Of a stretch of DNA of 64,000 nucleotides, positions 18,436 to 29,447 are shown one piece after another; position 1 is the stretch's first letter, and each line of letters opens with the position of its first letter. Source of the stretch: Enterovirga aerilata (lineage in GTDB: Bacteria; Pseudomonadota; Alphaproteobacteria; Rhizobiales; Beijerinckiaceae); assembly GCF_013044135.1 (NCBI RefSeq), contig NZ_JABEPP010000002.1, positions 744,001 through 808,000 of the forward strand, read 5' to 3'. The position numbers and the translations under genes were made by a program. Below the pieces are notes generated by a model that was given only the letters and a program-made list of their open reading frames with translations, ran no database searches and was not told where the DNA came from.

Positions 18436-19512
18436 ATGGCCGAGCTCCCAGACCCGATCCCCAGCCAGGGCGGCTTCCGCCGCCATGTTGCCTTCGCTGC
18501 CTTCGTGGTGCTCGGCATGGCCGCGCTTTTCGCGGCCGCCTGGGCGCTCCGGACGCTCCTGCTGATCACCTTCCTGGCCGTCCTCCTCGCGATTGTGCTG
18601 CGCTCGCTCGGCGACATCGTGCATCGCTGGACCGGCATGGCCCCGCATTGGGGCGTTCTTCTCGTCGCGGCCCTGCTCGTCCTGCTCGCGGTCGGCGCCG
18701 CGGTGCTCGTCGCGCCCACGATCGCCGACCAGGCGCGACAGCTCGTGCAGCGCCTTCCGGCAGCCGCGCAGGCACTCGAGCAGCGCATCGGCCAGACCCC
18801 GTGGCTGCAATCGCTCTGGCAGCAGGTGAGCTCCGGGCTCAGCCTGCCGAGCCCGGGCGACACGGTCGGCCAGGCGGGCCGCATCGTCGGGGCGATCTCG
18901 GCCGCGCTGGGCTATGCGGGCCTGGCGCTCGTCGGCGCGCTGTTCCTCGCGCTGGATCCGGGCCTGTACAGGCGCGGCTTCGTCCGCCTGGTTCCGCTCC
19001 GGCACCGGCCCTTCACCGAGCGCCTGCTCGACGAGCTGGACCGGACGATCCTGAACTGGCTCGGCGCCCAGCTCATCCTCATGCTCGTGATCGGCGTCGC
19101 GGTCGGCGTCGGGCTCTGGGCGATCGGCGTCCCCTATGCGCTGGCGCTCGGCCTCTTCGCCGGGCTCGTCGAGTTCATCCCCTATCTCGGCCCGATCCTG
19201 TCGGCCGGGACCGCCATCCTCGTGGCGCTCGGGACCGACCCGACCCTCGTGCTCTGGACGATCGGCCTCTTCATCGTGGTCCAGCAGAGCGAGAACAACA
19301 TCCTCCAGCCGCTCATCCAGAAGTCGCAGGTCGAGATCCCGCCGGTCCTGCTCATCGTGGTCCTGTTCGGGATGGGCCAGCTCTTCGGCGTGCCGGGCGT
19401 GCTCGTCGCGACCCCGCTGCTCGCGGTCGCCATCGTCGTCGTGCGCCGGGTCTATGTCGAGCGCATCCTCGAGGGCCGGACGGAGGGCGATGCAGAGCCG
19501 CCCCGCATCTGA
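18436..19512 (+). CDS. AI-2E family transporter (PerM/YdiK-like)
   Basis: Membrane protein of 358 residues with the AI-2 exporter family topology: three N-terminal helices (FAAFVVLGMAALFAAAW, LLITFLAVLLAIVL, LLVAALLVLLAVGAAVLV), an amphipathic periplasmic segment rich in Gln/Leu at about 90-140, then a bundle of helices with the family blocks GLVEFIPYLGPI and QQSENNILQPLIQKSQVEIPP. Members export small molecules or sodium; the substrate is unknown here. It stands 67 bases after the ABC operon and could be read through from it. Confidence 0.9.
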   Translation: MAELPDPIPSQGGFRRHVAFAAFVVLGMAALFAAAWALRTLLLITFLAVLLAIVLRSLGDIVHRWTGMAPHWGVLLVAALLVLLAVGAAVLVAPTIADQARQLVQRLPAAAQALEQRIGQTPWLQSLWQQVSSGLSLPSPGDTVGQAGRIVGAISAALGYAGLALVGALFLALDPGLYRRGFVRLVPLRHRPFTERLLDELDRTILNWLGAQLILMLVIGVAVGVGLWAIGVPYALALGLFAGLVEFIPYLGPILSAGTAILVALGTDPTLVLWTIGLFIVVQQSENNILQPLIQKSQVEIPPVLLIVVLFGMGQLFGVPGVLVATPLLAVAIVVVRRVYVERILEGRTEGDAEPPRI

Positions 19513-19587
19513 GCGCGTGGCGCGACGTCGCCGGACAGGCTAGACGGGCCGGAAAGCGGCCTTGGCCGCCCGGAGGAAGCGCATCCG

Positions 19588-20805
19588 ATGTCCTCGCAAG
19601 CAGGCCGGCAGATCGCCTTCATCAACGCGGCGCATTTCCTGACCCATTACAGCCTGCTGATCCTGCCGACGGCGGTCCTCGTGATGGCGCGGCCGGGCGG
19701 CGAGTTCGGCTCGGAATACGGTCCGGTCCTGGCGCTCGCGACCGCGATGTTCGTCCTCTACGGCGTCGGGTCGCTGCCGCAGGGCTGGCTCGCCGCCCGG
19801 ATCGGCCGCAAGGCGCTGATGATCGCCTTCTGCCTCGGCACCGGAGCCTCGCTGATCGCGGCCGGGCTCGTCTCGTCGCCGGTCGGGCTCGCGACCGCGC
19901 TCGGCTGCGCGGGCCTGTTCGCGGCGATCTACCACCCGATCGGAACCGCCATGCTCGTCGAGGCGGCGGGCGCCACGCCCGGCAAGTCGATCGGGGTGAA
20001 CGGCGTCTTCGGGAATTTCGGCGTCGCCTCCGCGCCGATCGTCACGGCCTTCCTCGCCGGCCATTACGGCTGGCGCAGCGCCTTCATCGTGCCGGGCCTG
20101 TTCGGCATCGTGCTCGGGCTGCTCTGGTGGCGCGAGAAGGCGCCCGACCAGGCGGCGCATTTCGCCTCCCGGCCTTTCCCGGCCATTCCGCCCTTTCTGG
20201 TGCGGCGGGCCGTCGTCGTGCTGCTCTCGGTCGCGGTCGTATCGGGCCTGGTCTTCAACGCCTTCACGCTCCTCCTGCCGAAGCTGATGGAGGAGCGGCT
20301 CGCGGGCGACGCGACGCTGCTGCCGCTCATCGGGACGCTCGCCTTCCTGGTCACAATCTGCGGCGCGGCCACGCAGTTCAGCGTCGGCCGCCTCATCGAC
20401 CGGACGACGCTCCGCCGCCTCTTCATGCCGATGGCGCTGCTCCTCGGCCCGGCGCTCGCAGCGCTTTCGTTCGCGCAAGGTTGGCTCGTCCTGCCGCTTG
20501 CTGCGCTCTGTGCGGCGACGATCTTCGGCCAGGTGACCGTCAACGAAACGATGACGGCGCGCTACATTTCGCCTGCGCTGCGCGCCAAGATGTATTCGGT
20601 GCGCTTCTTCGTGGGCTTCCTCGGCGCCGCGGCGGCGGCGCCGCTCGTCGCCTTCCTGCACGAGCGGACCGGGAACCTCACGGCCGTCACGCTCGTCCTC
20701 GCGGCGGTGGCGCTGGTCACGCTTGGCTGCGCCCTGCTCTTCCCGCACCGCCCGGAGGAGTTGCGGCCCGAACTCTGGGACGCAAAGGCGGTCCCGGCCG
20801 AGTAA
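19588..20805 (+). CDS. MFS transporter
   Basis: Major facilitator transporter of 405 residues with twelve predicted helices. The N-half carries the loop 2-3 signature variant GWLAARIGRKALM and the C-half its counterpart VGRLIDRTTLRRL. The start FINAAHFLTHYSLLILPTAVL with an early histidine resembles the fosmidomycin-resistance-like subgroup, but the match is loose. It is convergent with the NicO gene, one base between the stop codons, so the two transcripts must overlap or terminate within each other. Confidence 0.88.
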   Translation: MSSQAGRQIAFINAAHFLTHYSLLILPTAVLVMARPGGEFGSEYGPVLALATAMFVLYGVGSLPQGWLAARIGRKALMIAFCLGTGASLIAAGLVSSPVGLATALGCAGLFAAIYHPIGTAMLVEAAGATPGKSIGVNGVFGNFGVASAPIVTAFLAGHYGWRSAFIVPGLFGIVLGLLWWREKAPDQAAHFASRPFPAIPPFLVRRAVVVLLSVAVVSGLVFNAFTLLLPKLMEERLAGDATLLPLIGTLAFLVTICGAATQFSVGRLIDRTTLRRLFMPMALLLGPALAALSFAQGWLVLPLAALCAATIFGQVTVNETMTARYISPALRAKMYSVRFFVGFLGAAAAAPLVAFLHERTGNLTAVTLVLAAVALVTLGCALLFPHRPEELRPELWDAKAVPAE

Positions 20806-20806
20806 G

Positions 20807-21901
20807 TCAGCTCGCGACGGCGGCTGCGCCCCACATCCCGAGCAGCAGAGCGCCGCCGAGCACGGCGACGAAGGCCGCCGCGAGCACCTCGAGCCAGGCG
20901 ACCGCCCGCGCGCCCGCCTCCCCTCGCCCGCCGGCGAGCCGAAGCGCGACGCCCTTGGCCAGGACCGCGAGCGCGGCAAGCGCGCCGGTGGTGATCGCGG
21001 TACCGAGCGCCATGGCGAGCGTGGCCGCGATCCCAGCCCAGAACAATCCCTGCGACAGCGCGAAAACGAGGAGGATGATCGCGCCCGAGCAGGGCCGGAT
21101 GCCGGCCGCCAGCACGATTCCGGCGCTTTCGCGCCAGCCGGTCAGCTTCTCGACCTGGGCTGCGGAGGGACCATGCGAATGCCCGCAGCCGCAGGTTTCG
21201 CCATGCTGATGGTGGTGAGCGTGGGCATGGTGCTCGTGTCCGCCAAGGTGGTGATGGTGCCCATGCCCCGCATGCGCAGGCTCCGGTGCGGCAACGATTC
21301 CGGCCGTCTTCCGCCACAGCAGCGCAAGCCCGACGAGCAGAAGCGCCGCAAAGCTCGCGATCTCGACGACGCTCGCCGCCGCGTTGATGGAGGCCGAGCT
21401 CGCCTGCAGCACCGCCGCCATCACCGCGACCAGCCCGATCGCGACCGCCGCCTGCACGAAGGCGGCGGCGAAGCTGAGCCCGACGCCGCGAAGGAGGGTG
21501 CGCTTCGTGGCCAGAATGTAGCCGGAGATGACGCCCTTGCCGTGGCCCGGGCCGGCGGCGTGGAAGACGCCGTAGAGGAAGCCCACGAACGCGAGGCTCC
21601 AGAACGCCGCGCCGTCGCGCTTCATGGCCGACAGCGCGCCCGTGAGGGAGCGGTAGAACTCCGATTGCACCGCCAGGATCCAGCCGCCGAGGCCCGTCGC
21701 GGCAGGCGCAGGCTCGCGAATGCCCGTCCCGAACGGGTTCTTGGGCGGCGGCGCGGCAGGCGCATCGCCTCCGACGAGAAGTCCGAGGAGGCCGATGAGC
21801 GCGGCCACCGCTGCGACCGCCACCGCGGCGACAAGAAGGCGGCGGGCCGCCCGGGGAAGCACGGGCGGGGCGGCCGGGGCGGCGGCCGAATTCACGGACA
21901 T
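20807..21901 (-). CDS. NicO/RcnA-type nickel-cobalt transporter
   Basis: Inner-membrane metal transporter of 364 residues. Helix 2 has FVGFLYGVFHAAGPGHGKGVISGY, the NicO-family HxxGPGHGKG metal motif, and later helices carry GIRPCSGAI. A long cytoplasmic loop is packed with histidines (HAGHGHHHHLGGHEHHAHAHHH), ending CGCGHSHG, as in RcnA exporters. Efflux of nickel or cobalt is most likely, though some relatives import. Its ATG lies inside the end of the DUF1007 gene (10-base overlap), so both proteins act together. Confidence 0.9.
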   Translation of the reverse strand: MSVNSAAAPAAPPVLPRAARRLLVAAVAVAAVAALIGLLGLLVGGDAPAAPPPKNPFGTGIREPAPAATGLGGWILAVQSEFYRSLTGALSAMKRDGAAFWSLAFVGFLYGVFHAAGPGHGKGVISGYILATKRTLLRGVGLSFAAAFVQAAVAIGLVAVMAAVLQASSASINAAASVVEIASFAALLLVGLALLWRKTAGIVAAPEPAHAGHGHHHHLGGHEHHAHAHHHQHGETCGCGHSHGPSAAQVEKLTGWRESAGIVLAAGIRPCSGAIILLVFALSQGLFWAGIAATLAMALGTAITTGALAALAVLAKGVALRLAGGRGEAGARAVAWLEVLAAAFVAVLGGALLLGMWGAAAVAS

Positions 21902-22530
21902 GCCACGAGCACCCGGGAGGCGAACTGCGCGCCGTATTGCGAGGCGGCGCTGAGCGCGTTGAAGAAGGATTCGGAGACCGATTGCGGCTGCTCGGGCGGC
22001 TTCGGTCGCGTCACGTTCAGCGCGCAGCCCTTCGGCGCGCCCTCGAGCCGCACCGCGTCCTCGCCTTCGGGTATCGCGAAGTCGACGAAGAAGGTCGGAT
22101 CGTAGACCTCCAGCGTGAAGGCGCGATCCGCCTTGGCCGGGCTGCGCAGCGGCAGCTCGAAGGTCAGCGTGAGGACGTTGCCGTCGAAGGACGTCGCGTA
22201 GTTCACGGGCTCGGCGAAGCCGAGCTTCTGGCCGTTGGCCTTGGCGCTGGTGAAGAAGCCCTGTTCGGCGAGCGACTCGATGTTGATCTTGGCGAGCTCG
22301 GCCATCTTGTCCGGCGCGGGCCTGCCGTCGGGCCCCTTCGGAAAGCCCTGGACGGCATAGGCGGAATAGGCTTCGTCGAAGCTCCAGCCGTGGCGAATGC
22401 CGGTGATGCGGCCGTTCGCGTCGTAGAGGATCGTCGCCTTCGACTTCACCCACACATGCGGATGGGCGACGGCCGGGGAAGCCGCAAGGGCGACCGCCAG
22501 AGCGGCGCCGAGATGAGTCACGAATCGCAT
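21892..22530 (-). CDS. DUF1007 family periplasmic protein
   Basis: Exported protein of 212 residues with a clear signal peptide (ALAVALAASPAVAHP) whose mature end begins HPHVWV, the DUF1007 hallmark and a likely metal ligand. Further family blocks are GWSFDEAYSAYAV and DPTFFVDF. DUF1007 genes are regularly paired with NicO transporters and are thought to hand over or bind metal in the periplasm. It is divergent from lexA, sharing a 142-base control region that contains two LexA boxes. Confidence 0.9.
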   Translation of the reverse strand: MRFVTHLGAALAVALAASPAVAHPHVWVKSKATILYDANGRITGIRHGWSFDEAYSAYAVQGFPKGPDGRPAPDKMAELAKINIESLAEQGFFTSAKANGQKLGFAEPVNYATSFDGNVLTLTFELPLRSPAKADRAFTLEVYDPTFFVDFAIPEGEDAVRLEGAPKGCALNVTRPKPPEQPQSVSESFFNALSAASQYGAQFASRVLVACP

Positions 22531-22601
22531 GGACCGAGGATGACGGGCAGTCTCGATCCGACCGGTTAAGGACCGAAATCGGCCGAAAAGCGACGCTTGT
22601 G

Positions 22602-22616
22602 GAACACAGCGGGAAC
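22602..22616 (+). promoter_or_regulatory. LexA box 1
   Basis: GAAC-ACAGCGG-GAAC, the exact reverse complement of the alphaproteobacterial LexA consensus GTTC-N7-GTTC. It lies 57 bases before the lexA start and between the lexA and DUF1007 genes, so it could affect both. Confidence 0.85.
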
Positions 22617-22625
22617 GGCTACCTT

Positions 22626-22640
22626 GTTCCCGATTTGTTT
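22626..22640 (+). promoter_or_regulatory. LexA box 2
   Basis: GTTC-CCGATTT-GTTT, one base off the consensus and ten bases after box 1. Two neighbouring sites suggest cooperative autorepression of lexA. Confidence 0.65.
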
Positions 22641-22672
22641 CGAGCGCAAGTCGCGCCCGCGCGGAGGTGACG

Positions 22673-23368
22673 ATGCTGACCCGCAAGCAGAACGAGCTGC
22701 TTCGCTTCATCCACGAGCGCGTCCGCGAGACCGGGGTCCCGCCCTCCTTCGACGAGATGAAGGAGGCGCTCGACCTGAAATCGAAGTCCGGCATCCATCG
22801 GCTCATCACCGCGCTGGAGGAGCGGGGCTTCATCCGCCGCCTGCCGAACCGGGCGCGGGCGCTGGAGGTGATCAAGCTCCCCGAGCCGATGGCGCGGCCG
22901 AAATTCAGCCCGAGCGTCGTCGAGGGCGGCTTCGGCAAGCAGAAGGGGATTCCCGCACCCCCGCCCGTGCCGATCGCCGACAGCCGCGCCATGCAGATCC
23001 CCGTCATGGGCCGGATCGCGGCAGGCACGCCGATCAGCGCCATCCAGAACCGCTCGCATTCCATCACGGTCTCGCCCGAATTCCTGGGCGGCGGGGAGCA
23101 TTACGCGCTCGAGGTGCGGGGGGATTCCATGGTCGATGCCGGGATCCTCGACGGCGACACGGTGGTGATCAAGCGGCAGGACACGGCGAATACCGGAGAC
23201 ATCGTGGTCGCGCTGATCGATGACGACGAGGCGACGCTGAAGCGCTTCCGCCGCCGCGGCTCCTCGATCGCGCTCGAAGCCGCGAACCCGGCCTACGAGA
23301 CGCGCGTCCTCGGGCCCGACCGGGTGAAGATCCAGGGCAAGCTCGTGAGCCTCGTGCGGCGCTACTGA
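22673..23368 (+). CDS. lexA: LexA repressor
   Basis: SOS-response repressor of 231 residues. The winged helix DNA-binding domain spans about 1-65 ([37 protein letters not shown]). The self-cleavage bond is Ala117-Gly118 in RIAAGTP, and the catalytic Ser152 (GDSMVDAG) and Lys190 (EATLKRF) are present, so RecA-triggered autocleavage should work. The linker is longer than in Escherichia coli, as usual in alphaproteobacteria. GGAGG precedes the ATG at 22673. Two LexA boxes upstream indicate autoregulation. Confidence 0.98.
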   Translation: MLTRKQNELLRFIHERVRETGVPPSFDEMKEALDLKSKSGIHRLITALEERGFIRRLPNRARALEVIKLPEPMARPKFSPSVVEGGFGKQKGIPAPPPVPIADSRAMQIPVMGRIAAGTPISAIQNRSHSITVSPEFLGGGEHYALEVRGDSMVDAGILDGDTVVIKRQDTANTGDIVVALIDDDEATLKRFRRRGSSIALEAANPAYETRVLGPDRVKIQGKLVSLVRRY

Positions 23369-25699
23369 TCACGGGCCGGGATCGCCGTCCGGGGCCTCGG
23401 CGGGCGGGAGTTCGGGCTCCGGAGCCGGATCCGCGCCCGAAGCGGGCGGAGGAGGACGAGCCGGCGGGGATCCGGGGGAGCGTGCTGCGGGTGCCGCGAC
23501 GGCGCGCGGCGCCGGCAGCCAGGGCCGGATCTCGTCCGGACGCCGCGAGGTCGCGACGGCGAAGGACGGGGAGAAGGACGGGGAGGCTGCCCGGATCGCG
23601 GTCGCGCCATGGCCGGCCAGGAACACGCGGTCGATGACGAGGGCGGCGGCGCAGTCCTTGGGGGCCGTCAGGCGCGACAGGACGATCGCGGCGCGGCGGC
23701 AATCCTCGGCGAAGCCGCGCCGGTCCTCCAGGTAGGACACGACGCGCCCGTCCGGCAGAGGAACGGTGCAGCCGATCGGATCGCAGCGGGCGCCGGCGCG
23801 GATCCCCGGATCGGTGCCGCGGCGGGGATCGCCGTCGGCCTTCAGCCATTGCTCGGCCGTGAAGGGCGGAATCCGCCCGACGACGACGAGCCGGCCGTCG
23901 CGGCCGCGGATCGCCGCGCCCGACCCGTCGCGGGCGACATAGACATCCTGCCGCGGCGCATTCCAGGCCGCGAGAAGGCCGAACGCCGCCGGCGCAAGGG
24001 CAAGCCAGCGGAGGCCCGTGCCGAAGAGCGTCGCGCAGAGAAGCGCGACGACGAGGAGGACGAGCGCTCCCTCGCCGAAGGCCGGCACGGTCACGGTCGA
24101 GCCGCCGAGCGAGGCGACCCACTCCGACAGCGCCAGGACGGCCCGCACGCCCAGTCCCATCGCCTCCCAGACGGGGCGGTCGAGGCCGAACGGGTAGAGG
24201 AGCGTGCCGAGCACCGCGCAGGGCATCACCACGAAGGAGACGAGCGGCAGCGTCGCCGCGTTGCCGAGGAGCCCGTAGGGCTGCAGGTTCTGGAAATGGA
24301 ACCCGGAGAAGGGTGCGGTCGCGAGCGTCGCGACAAGCGTGGTGGCGACCGTGGCGACGGCGAGCGTTCCGGCCCAGGCGAGCGCCCGGCCGACAGGATC
24401 GGTCCCCTCACCGCTCCCGCTGCGCAGGCGGCTCCACTCGGCCAGCGCGATGAGCCCGGCCACGGCCGCGTAGGACATCTGCAGGCTCGGGCCGAGCAGC
24501 GTTTCCGGCTGGAGCGTCAGGACGACCAGCGCCGAGATGGCGAGGTTGCGCATGGAGAGTGCCGGCCGGTCGATGAGGATGGCGCCCTGCATCACGAGGA
24601 TCATGATGAGCGAGCGCTCGGCCGCGACCTCCGAACCCGAGAACACGCAATAGGCCGTCGCCCCGGCCATCCCGACGAGCGCGGCGATCTTCTTGATCGG
24701 CCAGGTCAGCGCGAGGGTCGGGGACAGCGCGAGGAGCGCCCGCGCGAGGGAGAAGAAGACGCCCGCCGCCAGCATCATGTGCAGGCCGGAGATCGAGACG
24801 ACGTGGTAGATCCCCGCCGCGCGCAGGACGTCGTTCGTCCGCTCGTCGATCAGGCCGCGCTTGCCGGTCACGAGCGCGGCCGCCACCGCGCCCGCCTGGC
24901 CGCCGATCGCGCCGGCGATGCGGGCCGTGAGCAGGTTCCGGGCATGGTCGACCGCAGCGGCGAGCCGCAGATCGAGCGGAGGCGGGACCGGTGCGGGCTC
25001 GATCCGGCGCAAGGTTCCCGACACGGAACCGACCGCGCCGATCCCGCGGAAATAGGCGTCGCGGGCGAAATCGTAGCCTCCCGGCCGCGCCGCCTCGGGC
25101 GGCGGCAGCAGGCGGGCGGCGCCGGCGACGTAATCGCCCGAGGCAAGCGCTTCCCGCTTGCGCGTTCCGACCCGGATCCGCGCCGGCCAGGTCGCCTGCT
25201 CGGCCGCGTCGAGCTTCGTCAGCCTGACGACGAGCCGCGCCCCCTCCTGCCGCTCCTCCACGCTCTCGACGAAACCCTCGAAGCCGGCCGGAAGGACCCG
25301 AGCCAGAACCGGGGCCGCGACGGAGTTCGTCCGGATCACCGCGGCGGCGAAGCCGAGGAAGGTCGCGGCGAGGCCGATCAGGACGGCGAGCGCCACCGGC
25401 CGCGACCGGCAGAGCGCGGCGGCCGCCGCGCAGGCCGCTCCGGCGGCCAGCGGCGGCCAGACGGAGAGCGGGCCGTCGGCCGCGAAGGCGAGCGCTATGC
25501 CGGCGCCGTAGGCGACCGCGATCCAGGGGAAGAGCCTGCGGGCTTCCGCTTCCCTGGCGAGGGACGCCGCCGCCCAACCCGGGCCGGCCGCGAAGGCGCG
25601 CCGCAGCGACCCCGCCTGCCAGGCCGCCGCAAGGCCGAGCGGCAGGGCAGCGGCGCGGGCGCCCCGACCTCCACCGTCCTCCTGGCGTCCTGCCCGCAT
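23369..25699 (-). CDS. ComEC/Rec2 family DNA-uptake channel protein
   Basis: Large membrane protein of about 776 residues. The N-terminal soluble part matches DUF4131 (a strand-rich OB-like region near 150-250), followed by the competence domain with the signature GLIDERTNDVLRAAGIYHVVSISGLHMMLAAG and about ten membrane segments. The C-terminal metallo-beta-lactamase-like region is weak and lacks a clear HxHxDH motif. Family members carry single-stranded DNA across the inner membrane; many alphaproteobacteria keep comEC without known competence. The stop codon directly abuts that of lexA. An alternative start lies at 25756. Confidence 0.9.
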   Translation of the reverse strand: MRAGRQEDGGGRGARAAALPLGLAAAWQAGSLRRAFAAGPGWAAASLAREAEARRLFPWIAVAYGAGIALAFAADGPLSVWPPLAAGAACAAAAALCRSRPVALAVLIGLAATFLGFAAAVIRTNSVAAPVLARVLPAGFEGFVESVEERQEGARLVVRLTKLDAAEQATWPARIRVGTRKREALASGDYVAGAARLLPPPEAARPGGYDFARDAYFRGIGAVGSVSGTLRRIEPAPVPPPLDLRLAAAVDHARNLLTARIAGAIGGQAGAVAAALVTGKRGLIDERTNDVLRAAGIYHVVSISGLHMMLAAGVFFSLARALLALSPTLALTWPIKKIAALVGMAGATAYCVFSGSEVAAERSLIMILVMQGAILIDRPALSMRNLAISALVVLTLQPETLLGPSLQMSYAAVAGLIALAEWSRLRSGSGEGTDPVGRALAWAGTLAVATVATTLVATLATAPFSGFHFQNLQPYGLLGNAATLPLVSFVVMPCAVLGTLLYPFGLDRPVWEAMGLGVRAVLALSEWVASLGGSTVTVPAFGEGALVLLVVALLCATLFGTGLRWLALAPAAFGLLAAWNAPRQDVYVARDGSGAAIRGRDGRLVVVGRIPPFTAEQWLKADGDPRRGTDPGIRAGARCDPIGCTVPLPDGRVVSYLEDRRGFAEDCRRAAIVLSRLTAPKDCAAALVIDRVFLAGHGATAIRAASPSFSPSFAVATSRRPDEIRPWLPAPRAVAAPAARSPGSPPARPPPPASGADPAPEPELPPAEAPDGDPGP

Positions 25700-25873
25700 C
25701 GCGCGACCTGAGGCAACGACCGGCGTGAGCCTAGCCGATCCCGCCCGCCGCGCCACCCGCGGCCGCGGCGGTCGACCGCGAGCCGTCCGGGCTTAACGTC
25801 GGGGCGCGCCGGTGCTAGGGAGCCGCCTTCGCGCCGGCCCGGCGAGGCCGCCGCACGTCCTCCCGCATCACAG

Positions 25874-27343
25874 ATGAGCGCCATGCCCGATCCGGTGGTC
25901 ACCCGTTTCGCGCCTTCCCCCACGGGCTTCCTGCATATCGGAGGCGCCCGCACGGCGCTGTTCAACTGGCTCTATGCGCGGCGCTTCGGCGGGAAGATGC
26001 TGCTCCGCATCGAGGACACCGACCGCGAGCGCTCCACGGAGGCCGCGATCCGCGCGATCATCGACGGCCTGTCCTGGCTCGGGCTCAGCTGGGACGGCGA
26101 GGTCGTCTACCAGTTCGCGCGCGCCGCGCGGCATCGCGAGGTCGCCGAGAGCATGCTCGCCTCGGGCCGAGCCTATCGCTGCTTCGCGACGCAGGCCGAG
26201 CTCGAGGAGATGCGGGAGACGGCGCGCCGCGAGGGCCGGCCGCTGCGCTACGACGGGCGCTGGCGCGACCGGGATCCGGCGAGCGCGCCGGCGGACGCGA
26301 AGCCCGTGATCCGCCTGCGGGCCCCGATCGAGGGCGAGACGGTGGTCGAGGATCACGTCCAGGGCCGGGTCGTCTGGCAGAACAAGGATCTCGACGACCT
26401 CGTCCTGCTGCGGTCCGACGGCACGCCGACCTACATGCTGGCGGTCGTGGTGGACGACCACGACATGGGCGTGACCCATGTCATCCGGGGCGACGACCAC
26501 CTGACCAACGCCGCGCGCCAGACCCAGATCTACCAGGCTATGGGCTGGGCCGTGCCGCAATGGGCGCATATCCCGCTCATCCACGGCCCGGACGGGGCGA
26601 AGCTGTCCAAGCGCCACGGCGCGCTCGGGATCGACGCCTATCGCGATCTCGGCTTCCTGCCGGTCGCGCTGCGCAACTATCTCGTCCGCCTCGGCTGGAG
26701 CCACGGCAACCAGGAGATCTTCTCGGACGAGGAGATGGTCGCAGCCTTCGACCTCGGTCAGATCGGACGTTCCCCCGCCCGGTTCGACTTCGCCAAGCTG
26801 GAGAATCTCAACGGTCACTACATGCGCCAGGCCTCGAACGCCGAGCTCGTGCAGCGCCTCGAGGATCTCCTGCCGTCGCTCGGGCCGGCGCGCGGCCTCC
26901 CGCCCCGCTTCGCACCCGAGGTCCGGGCGAAGCTCGAAGCCGCCATGGACGGCCTGAAGGAGCGGGCGAAGACCCTCGTCGAGCTGCTCGACGCAGCCTA
27001 CTACCTCTATGCGGCGGCGCCCCTGACCCTGGACGCCAAGGCGTCGGCGCTGCTCGACGATGCAGCCCGCGCGCGGCTCGCGGCGCTACGCCCTCGCCTC
27101 GCCGCTGCGGCGGAGTGGAGCCAGGCGCGGCTCGAAGAGGTCGTTCGGGCCTTCGCGGAGGAGACCGGGTGCAAGCTCGGCCAGGTGGCGCAGCCCCTCC
27201 GCGCGGCGCTCACCGGCCGCTCGACCTCCCCCGGTCTCTTCGACGTGATGGCGGTGCTCGGCCGCGAGGAATGCCTTGCCCGCCTCGATGCCCAGAGCAC
27301 GGCCGCTTCACCGGGCGTTCAGGTTGCGTCAGGGGCTGCTTGA
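25874..27343 (+). CDS. gltX: Glutamate--tRNA ligase
   Basis: Class I aminoacyl-tRNA synthetase of 489 residues that charges tRNA-Glu, and in many alphaproteobacteria also tRNA-Gln before amidation. The HIGH motif is seen in [21 protein letters not shown] and the KMSKS-type loop in [10 protein letters not shown]. The all-helical anticodon-binding part fills the C-terminus. ATG at 25874 is used; a second ATG nine bases on is equally possible. It is divergent from comEC and followed by gltA in the same direction with a strong hairpin in between. Confidence 0.97.
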   Translation: MSAMPDPVVTRFAPSPTGFLHIGGARTALFNWLYARRFGGKMLLRIEDTDRERSTEAAIRAIIDGLSWLGLSWDGEVVYQFARAARHREVAESMLASGRAYRCFATQAELEEMRETARREGRPLRYDGRWRDRDPASAPADAKPVIRLRAPIEGETVVEDHVQGRVVWQNKDLDDLVLLRSDGTPTYMLAVVVDDHDMGVTHVIRGDDHLTNAARQTQIYQAMGWAVPQWAHIPLIHGPDGAKLSKRHGALGIDAYRDLGFLPVALRNYLVRLGWSHGNQEIFSDEEMVAAFDLGQIGRSPARFDFAKLENLNGHYMRQASNAELVQRLEDLLPSLGPARGLPPRFAPEVRAKLEAAMDGLKERAKTLVELLDAAYYLYAAAPLTLDAKASALLDDAARARLAALRPRLAAAAEWSQARLEEVVRAFAEETGCKLGQVAQPLRAALTGRSTSPGLFDVMAVLGREECLARLDAQSTAASPGVQVASGAA

Positions 27344-27420
27344 ACGCTCAAGAGCGATCCGATACCGAGCGTGTCACCTGAACTTCGGCGGCGCAGCAGG
27401 CGGCGTCCGGAGAGCCTAGC

Positions 27421-27455
27421 CCGGCCTGGAAGATGCGTCGCCTCTTCCAGGCCGG
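27421..27455 (+). terminator. Strong hairpin between gltX and gltA
   Basis: A perfect 13-bp stem, CCGGCCTGGAAGA with TCTTCCAGGCCGG, around a 9-base loop. No T-run follows, so it is not a classical terminator. It ends 22 bases before the gltA start and may instead shape the gltA leader. Confidence 0.55.
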
Positions 27456-27477
27456 ACCCCATGAAGAGGCGAGCTCG

Positions 27478-28764
<1,287 letters not shown>

Positions 28765-28885
28765 CGCTGCGGCCGGCTTCCGCGAGCAACGGCACCGAGC
28801 AGGGAAGCCGGATGGCATCGATCGCGCGCAGGCGGACGGGCCGTCCGGTCCGTCCCTTCCGCTGACCTCCGGCACGGTGCCTGCC

Positions 28886-29419
28886 ATGTCCCCTGCCCGG
28901 CTCGGCTACGCGGCCTCCATCCTGACCTTCGCGGCCGACCAGGCCTCCAAGCTCTACCTGCTCTTCGGCTACGACCTGCCGATGCGCGAGCCGGTCGCGC
29001 TCGGGCCCTTCGTCAACCTGATCGTCGTCTGGAACCGGGGCATCTCGTACGGCCTGTTCCAGCAGGGCACGGAGTTCGGGCGATGGAGTCTCGTCGTCCT
29101 GTCCGTCGTCGCCACGATAGGCCTCCTCGTCTGGGTCTCGCGCGCGGGCGGGCGCTTCCTCGCGCTGGCGCTCGGCCTTCTTGCCGGAGGCGCTCTCGGC
29201 AACGCCATCGACCGGGCGGCCTACGGCGCCGTGTTCGATTTCGTGCAGCTGCACGCTGCCGGCTATTCCTGGTACGTGTTCAACATCGCCGACATGGCCA
29301 TCGTTGCCGGGGTGGTCGGGCTCATCTATGATTCCGTCATCTTGGATCGGCGGCGCGCGAGGCCGGGCCGGGATGCAGGTATGGCCAAGCCGTCACACGA
29401 AAGCCGGATTGAAGGCTGA
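28886..29419 (+). CDS. lspA: Lipoprotein signal peptidase II
   Basis: Inner-membrane aspartic protease that removes the signal peptide from prolipoproteins after lipid attachment. 177 residues with four predicted helices. The two catalytic aspartates are in NAIDR (D109) and FNIAD (D136). The tail after residue 155 is basic. The start at 28886 gives a normal short N-terminus. The downstream order small exported protein and two M16 peptidases is typical of alphaproteobacteria. Confidence 0.95.
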   Translation: MSPARLGYAASILTFAADQASKLYLLFGYDLPMREPVALGPFVNLIVVWNRGISYGLFQQGTEFGRWSLVVLSVVATIGLLVWVSRAGGRFLALALGLLAGGALGNAIDRAAYGAVFDFVQLHAAGYSWYVFNIADMAIVAGVVGLIYDSVILDRRRARPGRDAGMAKPSHESRIEG

Positions 29420-29447
29420 CGGCAGCGATGGGGACTTGGAACCAGCC

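Noticed and set aside
23609-25711. Plus-strand reading opposite comEC
   Set aside because: Translation is Arg/Asp/Gly repeats; the comEC membrane segments on the other strand are convincing.
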